In this document: piece after piece, positions 1 through 6,456 of the stretch
Numbering within the stretch: position 1 is the first letter of the stretch
Layout of the letters: each line of letters opens with the position of its first letter
Assembly: GCA_910578405.1 (NCBI GenBank)
Contig: CAJTQO010000035.1
Span: forward strand, 30,059 to 37,686
Direction of reading: 5' to 3'
From: an uncultured Lachnospiraceae bacterium
GTDB taxonomy: Bacteria; Bacillota; Clostridia; Lachnospirales; Lachnospiraceae
DNA: 7,628 nt
The notes under the pieces: model-generated
Told to the model about the DNA's origin: nothing
Seen by the model: the letters and a program-made list of their open reading frames with translations, nothing else
Databases searched by the model: none
Position numbers and translations under genes: made by a program

Positions 1-30
1 ACACTAACCCCTTCCGGCTGAAACGCCAAA

Positions 31-181
31 CGCCGGATATGGCATAGCTGCCTTAAGGACCGTCCGAAAACGCCGGCTCTTAGCGAGGTTCAAATCTGCC
101 GCAGGCAGATTTCGAGCTTAGCGCCGTTTCGTTTGAAGCGAGCGAAAGCGCGTCCTTAAGGCAGCTATGCCATATCCGGCG
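31..181. repeat. Palindromic repeat element with perfect 30-bp inverted arms
   Basis: Bases 31-60 are the exact reverse complement of 152-181, a perfect 30-bp inverted repeat. Inside it is a second perfect hairpin, AAATCTGCC (92-100) and GGCAGATTT (104-112), with a three-base GCA loop. Weaker pairing between 65-72 (CGAAAACG) and 125-131 (CGTTTCG) suggests that most of the element can fold into one long interrupted stem. CTTAGCG also occurs twice in direct orientation (79-85 and 117-123). There is no open frame of note and no clear flanking target duplication. It begins 58 bp beyond the patatin-like gene stop on the minus strand, so that transcript would fold strongly here, but no U-tract follows, so it is not a standard intrinsic terminator. 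The best reading is a MITE-like or dispersed intergenic palindrome; the class is inferred, the structure is seen directly. Confidence 0.85.
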
Positions 182-239
182 CGTCCGCCCATCCCACTAT
201 ATATACGCCCCCCACCCCACACAAATGACAAATCCGCAT

Positions 240-1094
240 TTAATCCGCCAAATACTCCAGCAAATCCATATAACAATCCTCCGCGTCCCGGTACCCTTCC
301 TCATACAACGCCTTCAGTTTCCCGGCATCCCTTTCAATCCTGCCCACTCCGCTCTTCTTCCTGGGCCGTATTACAAAAGCTTTGCCTTCCTCTGCCTGTC
401 TGTCTAACCTATCCAACATCGCATTGTAATTGACATGCCTCTCCTTCATCAATTCATACACCTGGGGATACCGCAAATAACGGGCCTTAAGCATCGCCAG
501 CCGGGACGGCGAAACCGCCTCCCGCCGGAAACCTACTTCTTTGGTCAGCACCACCACATTTTTCCGGTTCCCATCCTCTATAGCCTTCCCAATAGGCACC
601 GAATCGGAAATGCCCCCATCCAAATACAGCTTCCCATCAATCTCCACCTTCCTGGAAACCAACGGCATAGAGCTGGAAGCCCGCACTGCCACAATATCCT
701 TCTTCATATCCCGTATCGGCAAATACTCCGCTTTCCCCGTCTCTATATTTGTCGCCACAGCATATGCCTTTCCCTCATACTGATTAAAAGCATCATAATC
801 ATAGGGATCCAAATAGTTTGGAATCAGGTCGTAACAAACATCCGCTCCAAACAAATCCCCTGTCGTCAACAAACTGTACGCGCCGCAATAATGTTTATTG
901 TCTAAATAATCTACCGTGACCCGGTATGCCCTTTTTCTCTGTTTGGATAAAAAACTGCATAGATTACATGCCCCTGCCGATACCCCATAACAGGAAGAAA
1001 ACGCTATCTCCTTATCCAAAAAGAAATCCAATACCCCGGCAGTGTAAACCCCCTTCATTGCACCGCCCTCTAACACAAGCCCAGCCTGATACAT
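240..1094 (-). CDS. Patatin-like phospholipase family protein
   Basis: This 284-residue protein has the diagnostic patatin features in order. The glycine-rich oxyanion-hole motif is LEGGAMKGVYTAG (residues 8-20). The nucleophile elbow is GVSAG (37-41), with Ser39 as the likely nucleophile. The second member of the Ser-Asp dyad is Asp159 in the DGG motif (159-161). The ASSSMP stretch (139-144) is also typical of small bacterial patatins. Family members are lipid acyl hydrolases; the actual substrate cannot be read from sequence. No signal peptide or membrane segment is visible, so it is probably cytosolic or loosely membrane-associated. The length matches small single-domain bacterial patatins of the RssA/YjjU kind. 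The ATG is supported by GGAGGG just upstream (1098-1103), with a second GGAGG at 1107-1111. It lies 95 bp after the aminotransferase stop with no terminator between, so the two are probably co-transcribed. The AT-rich stretch around 1130-1150 (TATAAG, TATATA) could hold a weak internal promoter, but I see no good -35. Confidence 0.9.
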   Translation of the reverse strand: MYQAGLVLEGGAMKGVYTAGVLDFFLDKEIAFSSCYGVSAGACNLCSFLSKQRKRAYRVTVDYLDNKHYCGAYSLLTTGDLFGADVCYDLIPNYLDPYDYDAFNQYEGKAYAVATNIETGKAEYLPIRDMKKDIVAVRASSSMPLVSRKVEIDGKLYLDGGISDSVPIGKAIEDGNRKNVVVLTKEVGFRREAVSPSRLAMLKARYLRYPQVYELMKERHVNYNAMLDRLDRQAEEGKAFVIRPRKKSGVGRIERDAGKLKALYEEGYRDAEDCYMDLLEYLAD

Positions 1095-1189
1095 ATGCCC
1101 TCCATTCCTCCATGCCCTCTGCCTGGTATATAAACCCTCTTATAACCCTGATTGCCATTCCTTATTCCTACCGCATGACGCCACACCCA

Positions 1190-2404
1190 TCAATCCTGCC
1201 ATTTTCCGTTTTCCCGCCTTATGCCATATTCCTCCTCCACAAATTTACGCAGCGCAGGAAGCGACCGTTTCACTTTCTCTGTGTCTATGCAATACGCCAT
1301 CCGGAAATACCCAGGGCATCCAAACGAATCCCCCGGCACTAAAATCAAATCATACTTTTTCGCTTTTTGGCAAAATACCTTTGCATCCTCCTCCAACGCC
1401 TTGGGAAAAATATAAAAAGTCCCGCCCGGCTTCACGCAGGTAAATCCAAGCTTTACCAATTCTTCATAAATGAGATTCCTATTCGTCTCATATACAGAAA
1501 GATCCGACGTTTCGCCCACTGCCTCCGCCACTGCCAACTGGATTAACGACGTGGGGCAATTATGCCCAATCCCCCTGGAAATCTGCCCGCACATCTGAAC
1601 CATCGTGACTGCATCTTTACATGCCGGGTTGACCGCTATATACCCAATGCGCTCTCCGGGTATGGACATCGACTTGGAAAAAGAATAACAACTAATGGTA
1701 TTCTCATAAAATTTCGACACATATTCCTGCTCCACCCCTGCAAATACGATTTCCCGGTACGGTTCGTCCGATATGAGATAAATCTCATGCCCGTATTCTT
1801 CTTCCTTCTCCTTCATAATCCGCGCCAGCTCCTGCAGCGTCTCCTTCGTATATACTGTTCCTGACGGATTGTTCGGCGTATTAATCAGCACTGCCGTCAC
1901 TTTTTTGGTCAGCATTTCCCTAAAACGTTCAAAGTGGATTTGGAAACGCTCCGTATCCGCCGGAACCACTCTCAGGCATGCGCCGCTCAAATCAATATAG
2001 GGATGGTATTCCGGGAAAAAAGGGGCAAACGTAAGGACTTCATCCCCCGCCTCCGCCACCAGGCGCACCGCGTGGGCAATAGCCCCGGCCGCCCCTGAAG
2101 TCATAAAAATATGCTCCGCCGTATAATTCAGCCCAAACCTCTCCTTCAAAGAAGCCGCCACCTTCTCCTTCACGGAAGGGATTCCTAAGCTGGGGCTGTA
2201 TCCATGCACCTGCATAGGGTCACATTCCGTCAATATCCGCAGCGCCGCCTTTTTAAAACCTTCCGGCGCAGACGTTGACGGATTTCCAAGGCTGTAGTCA
2301 AATACATTCCCATACCCGATCTCCTTCCCCCTTGCTGCCGCGTACTCCGAAAGTTCACGAATCACCGACTTGGCGCCCAACATCTCTTTATATTTATTTA
2401 CCAT
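1190..2404 (-). CDS. Pyridoxal phosphate-dependent aminotransferase, class I/II
   Basis: This 404-residue protein is a fold-type I aminotransferase that would move an amino group between an amino acid and a 2-oxo acid in the cytosol. The cofactor-binding pattern is complete: NTPNNPSG (175-182), with the cofactor-contacting Asn before Pro180; SDEPYRE (212-218), with Asp213 and Tyr216; and SFSKS (241-245), with Lys244 as the Schiff-base lysine. GERIGY (250-255) supplies the phosphate-contacting Arg252. Arg368 in YFRMAY sits where the substrate alpha-carboxylate arginine is expected. The N-terminal SLGNPSTSAPE (38-48) is the usual substrate-loop region. This supports the aspartate/aromatic aminotransferase superfamily, but substrate specificity cannot be assigned, so I give no symbol. 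The start at 2404 is preceded by GGAGG (2416-2420) with an 11-base spacer. It has its own upstream promoter candidates after the manA terminator and probably leads a two-gene transcript with the patatin-like gene. Length and motifs look intact. Confidence 0.92.
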   Translation of the reverse strand: MVNKYKEMLGAKSVIRELSEYAAARGKEIGYGNVFDYSLGNPSTSAPEGFKKAALRILTECDPMQVHGYSPSLGIPSVKEKVAASLKERFGLNYTAEHIFMTSGAAGAIAHAVRLVAEAGDEVLTFAPFFPEYHPYIDLSGACLRVVPADTERFQIHFERFREMLTKKVTAVLINTPNNPSGTVYTKETLQELARIMKEKEEEYGHEIYLISDEPYREIVFAGVEQEYVSKFYENTISCYSFSKSMSIPGERIGYIAVNPACKDAVTMVQMCGQISRGIGHNCPTSLIQLAVAEAVGETSDLSVYETNRNLIYEELVKLGFTCVKPGGTFYIFPKALEEDAKVFCQKAKKYDLILVPGDSFGCPGYFRMAYCIDTEKVKRSLPALRKFVEEEYGIRRENGKWQD

Positions 2405-2454
2405 TTTTTCCTATTCCTCCGTATTTATCCTTTTTTCTGTCCTTAACTCCAAAC

Positions 2455-2505
2455 ATTCTATCACACCCACCCCGATTATGGAACCTTTCTTAAAATAAAA
2501 TTATA
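2455..2505 (-). promoter_or_regulatory. Candidate promoter(s) of the aminotransferase-patatin unit
   Basis: Two minus-strand -10 candidates lie between the manA terminator and the aminotransferase start. A perfect TATAAT is at 2500-2505, in a local AT-rich stretch, but its upstream side runs into the terminator and offers only a poor -35 (TTGCGC at a short 15-base spacing). Nearer the gene, TGATAGAAT (2455-2463) fits an extended -10, also without a good -35. Leaders would be roughly 90 or 45 bases. These are motif matches only. Confidence 0.4.
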
Positions 2506-2524
2506 AAGAGAATCCCTTGCGCGC

Positions 2525-2560
2525 AAAAAACGCATGGGCAGCCGTTTGCTGTCCCATGCG
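2525..2560 (-). terminator. Rho-independent terminator after manA
   Basis: On the minus strand, CGCATGGG pairs with CCCATGCG (2553-2560 with 2531-2538) and is extended by CAGC with GCTG (2548-2551 with 2539-2542). There is one bulged base at 2552 and a five-base loop. The stem is followed directly by six U residues (2525-2530). It starts 64 bases past the ManA stop, so it closes the chemoreceptor-manA transcript and insulates it from the aminotransferase gene. Confidence 0.88.
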
Positions 2561-2624
2561 TCCCTACGCTGTTTCCAAATATCAGAATATTGCTGCCTTC
2601 CTTCCCCATAGACTCTCTACAAGC

Positions 2625-3578
2625 TTAACCTACTTTCCCCGCCGCCGAAGCAATCAGGCACATTTCTCCCTGCAGTTCCACTTCGCCAAACCCGCAGGGA
2701 AGCACAAAATGATCCCCTTTCTTTATCTTCTGTCCATTGACTGTCCCCTCCCCTTCCACTACGCTCATATTCATAAACGGATAATCCTGTGCAAAGGCAC
2801 AGCCCTTCTCCACTTTGATTTTCCACACCGTATAATACTGGTTGGCTTCTAGCGCGTTCCTTGTATCCGCCGGCAGCCCCAACGTTCCTTTTACGCTGCT
2901 TGACACATCCTTGGCAGGCACGGTAATCACATCCATGCTCTTCTCCAGATGTAGCTGCCTTGGCTTGCCGTCCACCATACGCCCATAATCGTACAGACGG
3001 TACGTAATATCACTGCTCTGCTGCGTCTCCAGGATAAGCAAACCGCCTTTAATCGCATGAACCGTGCCAGGGTCAATCTGTATAAAGTCCCCTTTATGAA
3101 TCGGCAATTGCCGCAAAAATTCCTGCCACTGCCCTTTTTCTATCATTTCCTTCATCTGCTCCCTGCTGCCTGCATTGTGTCCAATCACCAGGCTGGAACC
3201 CTCTTCACAGTCCAACACATACCAACATTCCGTCTTGCCCAGACTCCCTTTTTCCTTCTCCTTTGCATATGCGTCATTGGGATGCACCTGTATGCTCAAA
3301 TCCTGTTTCGCGTCGATAATCTTAATCAATAACGGAAAACCTTCCGCTTCGTAATGGCCAAACAGCCCCGGCTCCTCTTTCCACAGCTCTGACAGCTTCT
3401 TTCCTTTAAATGCGCCTTCCCTCACTTCACAATCCCCATGGGGATGTGCGCTGATTCCCCAGCACTCCCCTATATGGTCTGAAGACAACGCATAGTGAAA
3501 TTCCTCTCCCATACGGTTTCCTCCCCATACCATTTCCTTAAATACCGGGGTTAAAAATAATATCTCTTTGTTCTCCAT
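2625..3578 (-). CDS. manA: Mannose-6-phosphate isomerase, class I
   Basis: This is a zinc-dependent cupin isomerase interconverting mannose 6-phosphate and fructose 6-phosphate. From the start chosen here it has 317 residues, close to the short Bacillus-type ManA. Zinc ligands expected in the family are visible: Gln97 and His99 in SIQVHPND, Glu117 in GKTECWYVL, and His174 in DPGTVHAI. The active-site arginine is Arg194 in YRLYDYGR. The N-terminal PVFKEMVWGG and the C-terminal cupin half (VEGEGTVNGQKIKKGDHFVLP) are also typical. The frame stays open further upstream to a GTG at 3638, but the ATG at 3578 gives the family's usual N-terminus and has a good purine-rich binding site, so I prefer it. 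It follows the chemoreceptor by 120 bases with no terminator, and the gap is open in the same frame as both genes. A strong terminator follows. With the nearby GH130 gene it suggests mannoside use; it may equally serve protein or wall mannosylation precursors. Confidence 0.93.
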   Translation of the reverse strand: MENKEILFLTPVFKEMVWGGNRMGEEFHYALSSDHIGECWGISAHPHGDCEVREGAFKGKKLSELWKEEPGLFGHYEAEGFPLLIKIIDAKQDLSIQVHPNDAYAKEKEKGSLGKTECWYVLDCEEGSSLVIGHNAGSREQMKEMIEKGQWQEFLRQLPIHKGDFIQIDPGTVHAIKGGLLILETQQSSDITYRLYDYGRMVDGKPRQLHLEKSMDVITVPAKDVSSSVKGTLGLPADTRNALEANQYYTVWKIKVEKGCAFAQDYPFMNMSVVEGEGTVNGQKIKKGDHFVLPCGFGEVELQGEMCLIASAAGKVG

Positions 3579-3587
3579 TTCCAAATA

Positions 3588-3596
3588 CCCTTTCCT
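3588..3596 (-). promoter_or_regulatory. Ribosome binding site deciding the manA start
   Basis: The minus strand reads AGGAAAGGG nine bases before the ATG at 3578. The upstream GTG at 3638 lacks an equally good site and would add 20 residues rich in Arg, Lys and Glu that are not part of the isomerase fold. This supports the shorter 317-residue protein. Confidence 0.65.
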
Positions 3597-3698
3597 TTCT
3601 CTGATTTTCCGCGCCGTTTCCATAAGCGTATCCGCCACCCCTTTTACTTTCCCTGCCGCTTTTGCGTCTGGCTTTCCTGTCTCCTCGGCCTTCCTGCC

Positions 3699-5918
3699 CT
3701 ATAAAATAAACCGACTGATGGAACGTTCCAGCGCATCCGCCTCTTTCTTTAACAATTCCACTTCCTCCGTCAAATCCGATACCGTTTTCACCTGTTCATC
3801 CAGGGAAGACGTTACCTGCACCGCAGCCGCCGCAGACTGTTCGGAAACCACCGAAATATTTTGGATAGACTCCTGCACCTGGTCTTTTTCCCCGCTGATT
3901 TCCCGCATACCGTCCGCAATATCCTGCAGGCCGTTCACCAGCTTCTCCACACAGTCATTGATATCGCCAAATACCTCTATCGTCTCTTTTAGGGAATCCG
4001 CCTGCGCAAATACAATGGTTTCCGCTTCCTGTGCAGAGTCCGCCGTTTTTTGCGTTGTTTCCATAATATTGTCCACAATATCCTTAATTTTCTTCCCGGC
4101 CTGCATAGACTCATCCGCCAGCTTACGTATTTCCTCCGCCACAACCGAAAAGCCCCTGCCATGCTCCCCGGCCCTTGCCGCCTCTATGGAAGCATTTAAT
4201 GACAAAAGGTTCGTCTGCGTCGCAATATTGCTGATTGTATCAATAAACCCTTCAATTTCCGTAGAACGTTCCTGCACATCCCTGATATTCTCCACCAGGA
4301 TTTTGGTAATTTGCACGGTTGTTTCTGTCTTTTTGCTCAGGTCGTCCACAATCACCCTGCCCTGTCCGACTGCAGCCGTCGCCTGGTCTATGGTATTGCC
4401 CATATCGCCTGCGCCACGGCAGGCGCCGTCCACCTTTACCGCAAAGCCAGTCATCTTATGGTTGCTGTTCTCCGCATCCTGCGCCTGCGTCTGCGCTCCC
4501 GAAGCCACCTCGTCCACAGCATGGGATATCTCCTTAATGGAAGTGTTGATGGTGTCTGATTTCACCGCCACCCCATCTGCCATCTCCTTTACCTGATTCC
4601 CGAATTTCTTCATGTCCGCCATCAGAGTGCGCATACTGGTTAGCATATCGTTCAGCCCTTTGCCCAAAAGACCGAATTCATCCTTTCGCTTCACCGCAAA
4701 GTTCTGCGTAAGATCGCCTTCCGACACCTTATCCAGGCCCGCTGTAATCATCTTCACCGATTTGCTCATCCCCGTTGCAATAACAGTCCCAATCAGAAAC
4801 GCGATAATACATGCCAGAATTATCATTGCAATACAGAGGTTACGGATAGAATCCACTTCCTTCAATATATTCCTTTGCGGAACCAGGCTGCACATCATAA
4901 CTCCCGTGTTCCCCACCGGCGTATACAAATACAGGTAGGAAGCGCCGTCATACGTGATATACCTGCTGCCGCCAACCCCCTCCGCCACACTTTCCAGATA
5001 AAACTCCTTATCCGTAAAATATGGCATTTCCTCTTCCGGCTTCACATCGGCTTCCCCTTGCTGGATACGGACTATTTCCCTCCCGTCCGGCGCAATCAGG
5101 GCTTTAATGGTATTATCGCCAAAATCCAGCATCTGCAGCATTTCCTCGATAGTTTTCGTATTAATATCCAGCACCAGGTAGGTATTGGACACTAAAAACT
5201 TCTGGACAAAAGCCAAACCATACTGGTCTTTGGAGCCTTTCATCCGCTCATCCAAAAATGTATGGTATCCAAACCATGCATTTTTGTGCGAACTGTTTTC
5301 TGCAAAAAATTGCCCCTCCGGCGACGCCAAAAAACCTTCCATCGGATTTTCCCCCATATCCCCGGAAAAAGAGCTGATATATGAGCCAATGGCAGGAATG
5401 GTGCTAAAGCTGTATATGTAATTTACGCTCGCTTTAATCTGAAGCATCTTTGTCCGGGCTTCCCGCCAGTAATTCCTGGCTTCCGTACTTTCCCGCTTTG
5501 CATAAATATCATAATAATTGGCCAGGTCATCGCTTGCCACCAGTTCCAGCGCCTTGCTGGATACATTTTTCATCATCATCTCACAGTACATCCCCATCGC
5601 CGCCATTGTAGACTCCGAAGACTCTTCCACTTTATTCTTTATCGTATTGGAAGCCGTAATATAAGAAACCGCCCCCAAGATAATAATCAGCACAATGGGA
5701 ACCAGGAACGCGCTTATTAACGTCCCCTGGATGCTCTTGCTGCCCATACGCAACAGGCGCGGTTCTTTCGGCCGGAGAGACGGCCTCTCCTGCGGCTTAC
5801 GCTCATCCGACCGCTTTGCCCTCTTAGCTTTTTTGCCGTTTTCCTCTGTCCCGAAACCCACCGCTGCAAAATTTTCCCGCTGCTTCTTTTCCCTGCTGCC
5901 ACTCTTTGCAATCCCCAT
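3699..5918 (-). CDS. Methyl-accepting chemotaxis protein, transmembrane with Cache-like sensor
   Basis: This 739-residue chemoreceptor would sense an extracellular ligand and control the CheA kinase. Residues 1-60 form a very basic, hydrophilic cytoplasmic leader. TM1 is about 66-89 (LISAFLVPIVLIIILGAVSY). Residues 90-358 are extracytoplasmic, of a size and pattern fitting a double Cache domain (YIYSFSTIP, GYHTFLDERMKGSKDQYG, YLYLYTPVGNTG). TM2 is about 360-383, HAMP about 384-436, and then the long coiled-coil signalling domain follows. The hairpin tip is unmistakable at 562-604 (QTNLLSLNASIEAARAGEHG, then GRGFSVVAEEIRKLADES). The protein ends SRFIL, a normal end for clostridial receptors, without a CheR-docking pentapeptide. 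The ATG at 5918 has a strong AGGAGGAG site (5922-5929). Methionine 58 is an alternative start but has no binding site. The ligand is unknown; co-transcription with manA and the nearby GH130 gene hint at a sugar. No other chemotaxis gene is present. Confidence 0.95.
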   Translation of the reverse strand: MGIAKSGSREKKQRENFAAVGFGTEENGKKAKRAKRSDERKPQERPSLRPKEPRLLRMGSKSIQGTLISAFLVPIVLIIILGAVSYITASNTIKNKVEESSESTMAAMGMYCEMMMKNVSSKALELVASDDLANYYDIYAKRESTEARNYWREARTKMLQIKASVNYIYSFSTIPAIGSYISSFSGDMGENPMEGFLASPEGQFFAENSSHKNAWFGYHTFLDERMKGSKDQYGLAFVQKFLVSNTYLVLDINTKTIEEMLQMLDFGDNTIKALIAPDGREIVRIQQGEADVKPEEEMPYFTDKEFYLESVAEGVGGSRYITYDGASYLYLYTPVGNTGVMMCSLVPQRNILKEVDSIRNLCIAMIILACIIAFLIGTVIATGMSKSVKMITAGLDKVSEGDLTQNFAVKRKDEFGLLGKGLNDMLTSMRTLMADMKKFGNQVKEMADGVAVKSDTINTSIKEISHAVDEVASGAQTQAQDAENSNHKMTGFAVKVDGACRGAGDMGNTIDQATAAVGQGRVIVDDLSKKTETTVQITKILVENIRDVQERSTEIEGFIDTISNIATQTNLLSLNASIEAARAGEHGRGFSVVAEEIRKLADESMQAGKKIKDIVDNIMETTQKTADSAQEAETIVFAQADSLKETIEVFGDINDCVEKLVNGLQDIADGMREISGEKDQVQESIQNISVVSEQSAAAAVQVTSSLDEQVKTVSDLTEEVELLKKEADALERSISRFIL

Positions 5919-5994
5919 ATGCTCCTCCTATTGTAATATCATTTGTAACATAATTACCAATGTCAGACAGTTGCTCAGCTTACTGCTATATACC

Positions 5995-6024
5995 ATTTTA
6001 CCATTTTTACAGCTATGAGTCCAA
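5995..6024 (-). promoter_or_regulatory. Candidate promoter of the chemoreceptor-manA unit
   Basis: On the minus strand, TTGGAC (6019-6024) is followed after 18 bases by TAAAAT (5995-6000). TGG directly before it gives an extended -10. A start near 5988 would leave a leader of about 70 bases. The region is AT-rich, and the terminator at 6155-6193 upstream shields it from the GH130 transcript. It looks like a housekeeping sigma-A promoter; I do not see a flagellar sigma-28 motif. The assignment is by motif only. Confidence 0.5.
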
Positions 6025-6154
6025 TCTTTTTTGTATATATTTTTCCTTCTTTCTAAAATGCATTTTCCCTTGCCGTTTGGCAACTTTTATAATTCCTGTG
6101 CATCACGGACTCCTTCCTGCCCTCTTGTGCCCTTCCCTATCCTACATATTTACG

Positions 6155-6193
6155 AAAAAAAGCCGGATTCCGTAAGAATCCGGCTTTTTTTTT
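6155..6193. terminator. Symmetric, probably bidirectional, intrinsic terminator
   Basis: A perfect 10-bp stem, AGCCGGATTC (6161-6170) with GAATCCGGCT (6176-6185), closes a five-base CGTAA loop. It is flanked by seven A residues on one side (6155-6161) and nine T residues on the other (6185-6193), so it can terminate in either direction. On the minus strand it would end the GH130 transcript, though 272 bases past that stop codon. All recognised genes here are on the minus strand, so the plus-strand function has no obvious client. Confidence 0.92.
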
Positions 6194-6456
6194 CATAATT
6201 GTCCTAAGTTTAATCCTTACGGCTTCTCCCCTTCTAACTGCCGCAAATCTTTTCAAACTTGCGCATACTGCCATCCATGCGGTAAATGCGGTTTCACGCA
6301 ATCCAAAGTTTCGGATAAACCGCCTTGTGCAGATTTTTCACTACGATGTGCGCCGCTTTTAAACGCCCAAAACCGCGCTTACCAAAATCAGACGCTTGTT
6401 TTCCTCCCCTTGCGTTTCTATTTCACATTAAGGGCAAACCATTCTAAGCCCAGCCT
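6194..6456. other. Unassigned stretch with an interrupted reading-frame remnant
   Basis: No intact gene is visible between the GH130 stop and the terminator. On the minus strand one frame is open from 6422 down to 6297 (42 codons, without ATG) and reads in a protein-like way (ASDFGKRGFGRLKAAHIVV, ending AVYPKLWIA). It is stopped by TGA at 6294-6296, then continues in the same frame as NRIYRMDGSMRKFEKICGS to TAG at 6234-6236. A plus-strand frame over the same bases is similarly open to a stop near 6360. I recognise neither peptide. It may be the decayed end of a lost gene, an untranslated 3' region, or a small RNA ending at the terminator. The remaining gap, 5919-6154, holds only the promoter and a short inverted repeat, TTGCC/GGCAA (6070-6083). 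Confidence 0.4.

Noticed and set aside
31..181. The palindrome as an intrinsic terminator of the patatin-like gene
   Set aside because: The hairpin is strong, but no U-tract follows the stem on the minus strand, and it is much larger than a normal terminator.
3579..3638. ManA starting at the GTG at 3638
   Set aside because: It adds 20 charged residues absent from the family; the ATG at 3578 has a better binding site and gives the expected N-terminus and length.
3568..4596. Long plus-strand open frame of 342 codons opposite the chemoreceptor and manA
   Set aside because: It is antisense to two well-supported genes, is rich in Ser, Ala and Phe as expected from reversed coding sequence, and matches no family I know.
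5774..5790. GGAGAG/CTCTCC hairpin near the start of the chemoreceptor gene
   Set aside because: It is only a six-base stem within coding sequence for a repetitive Arg/Pro/Lys stretch; there is no sign of regulatory placement.
6070..6083. TTGCC/GGCAA inverted repeat as an operator
   Set aside because: The arms are only five bases and lie well upstream of the candidate promoter; not enough to call a site.
6140..6340. Minus-strand frame running through the terminator (containing KKKAGFLRNPAFF)
   Set aside because: The peptide comes from translating the terminator stem and its A/T tracts; there is no start with a binding site and no recognised family.
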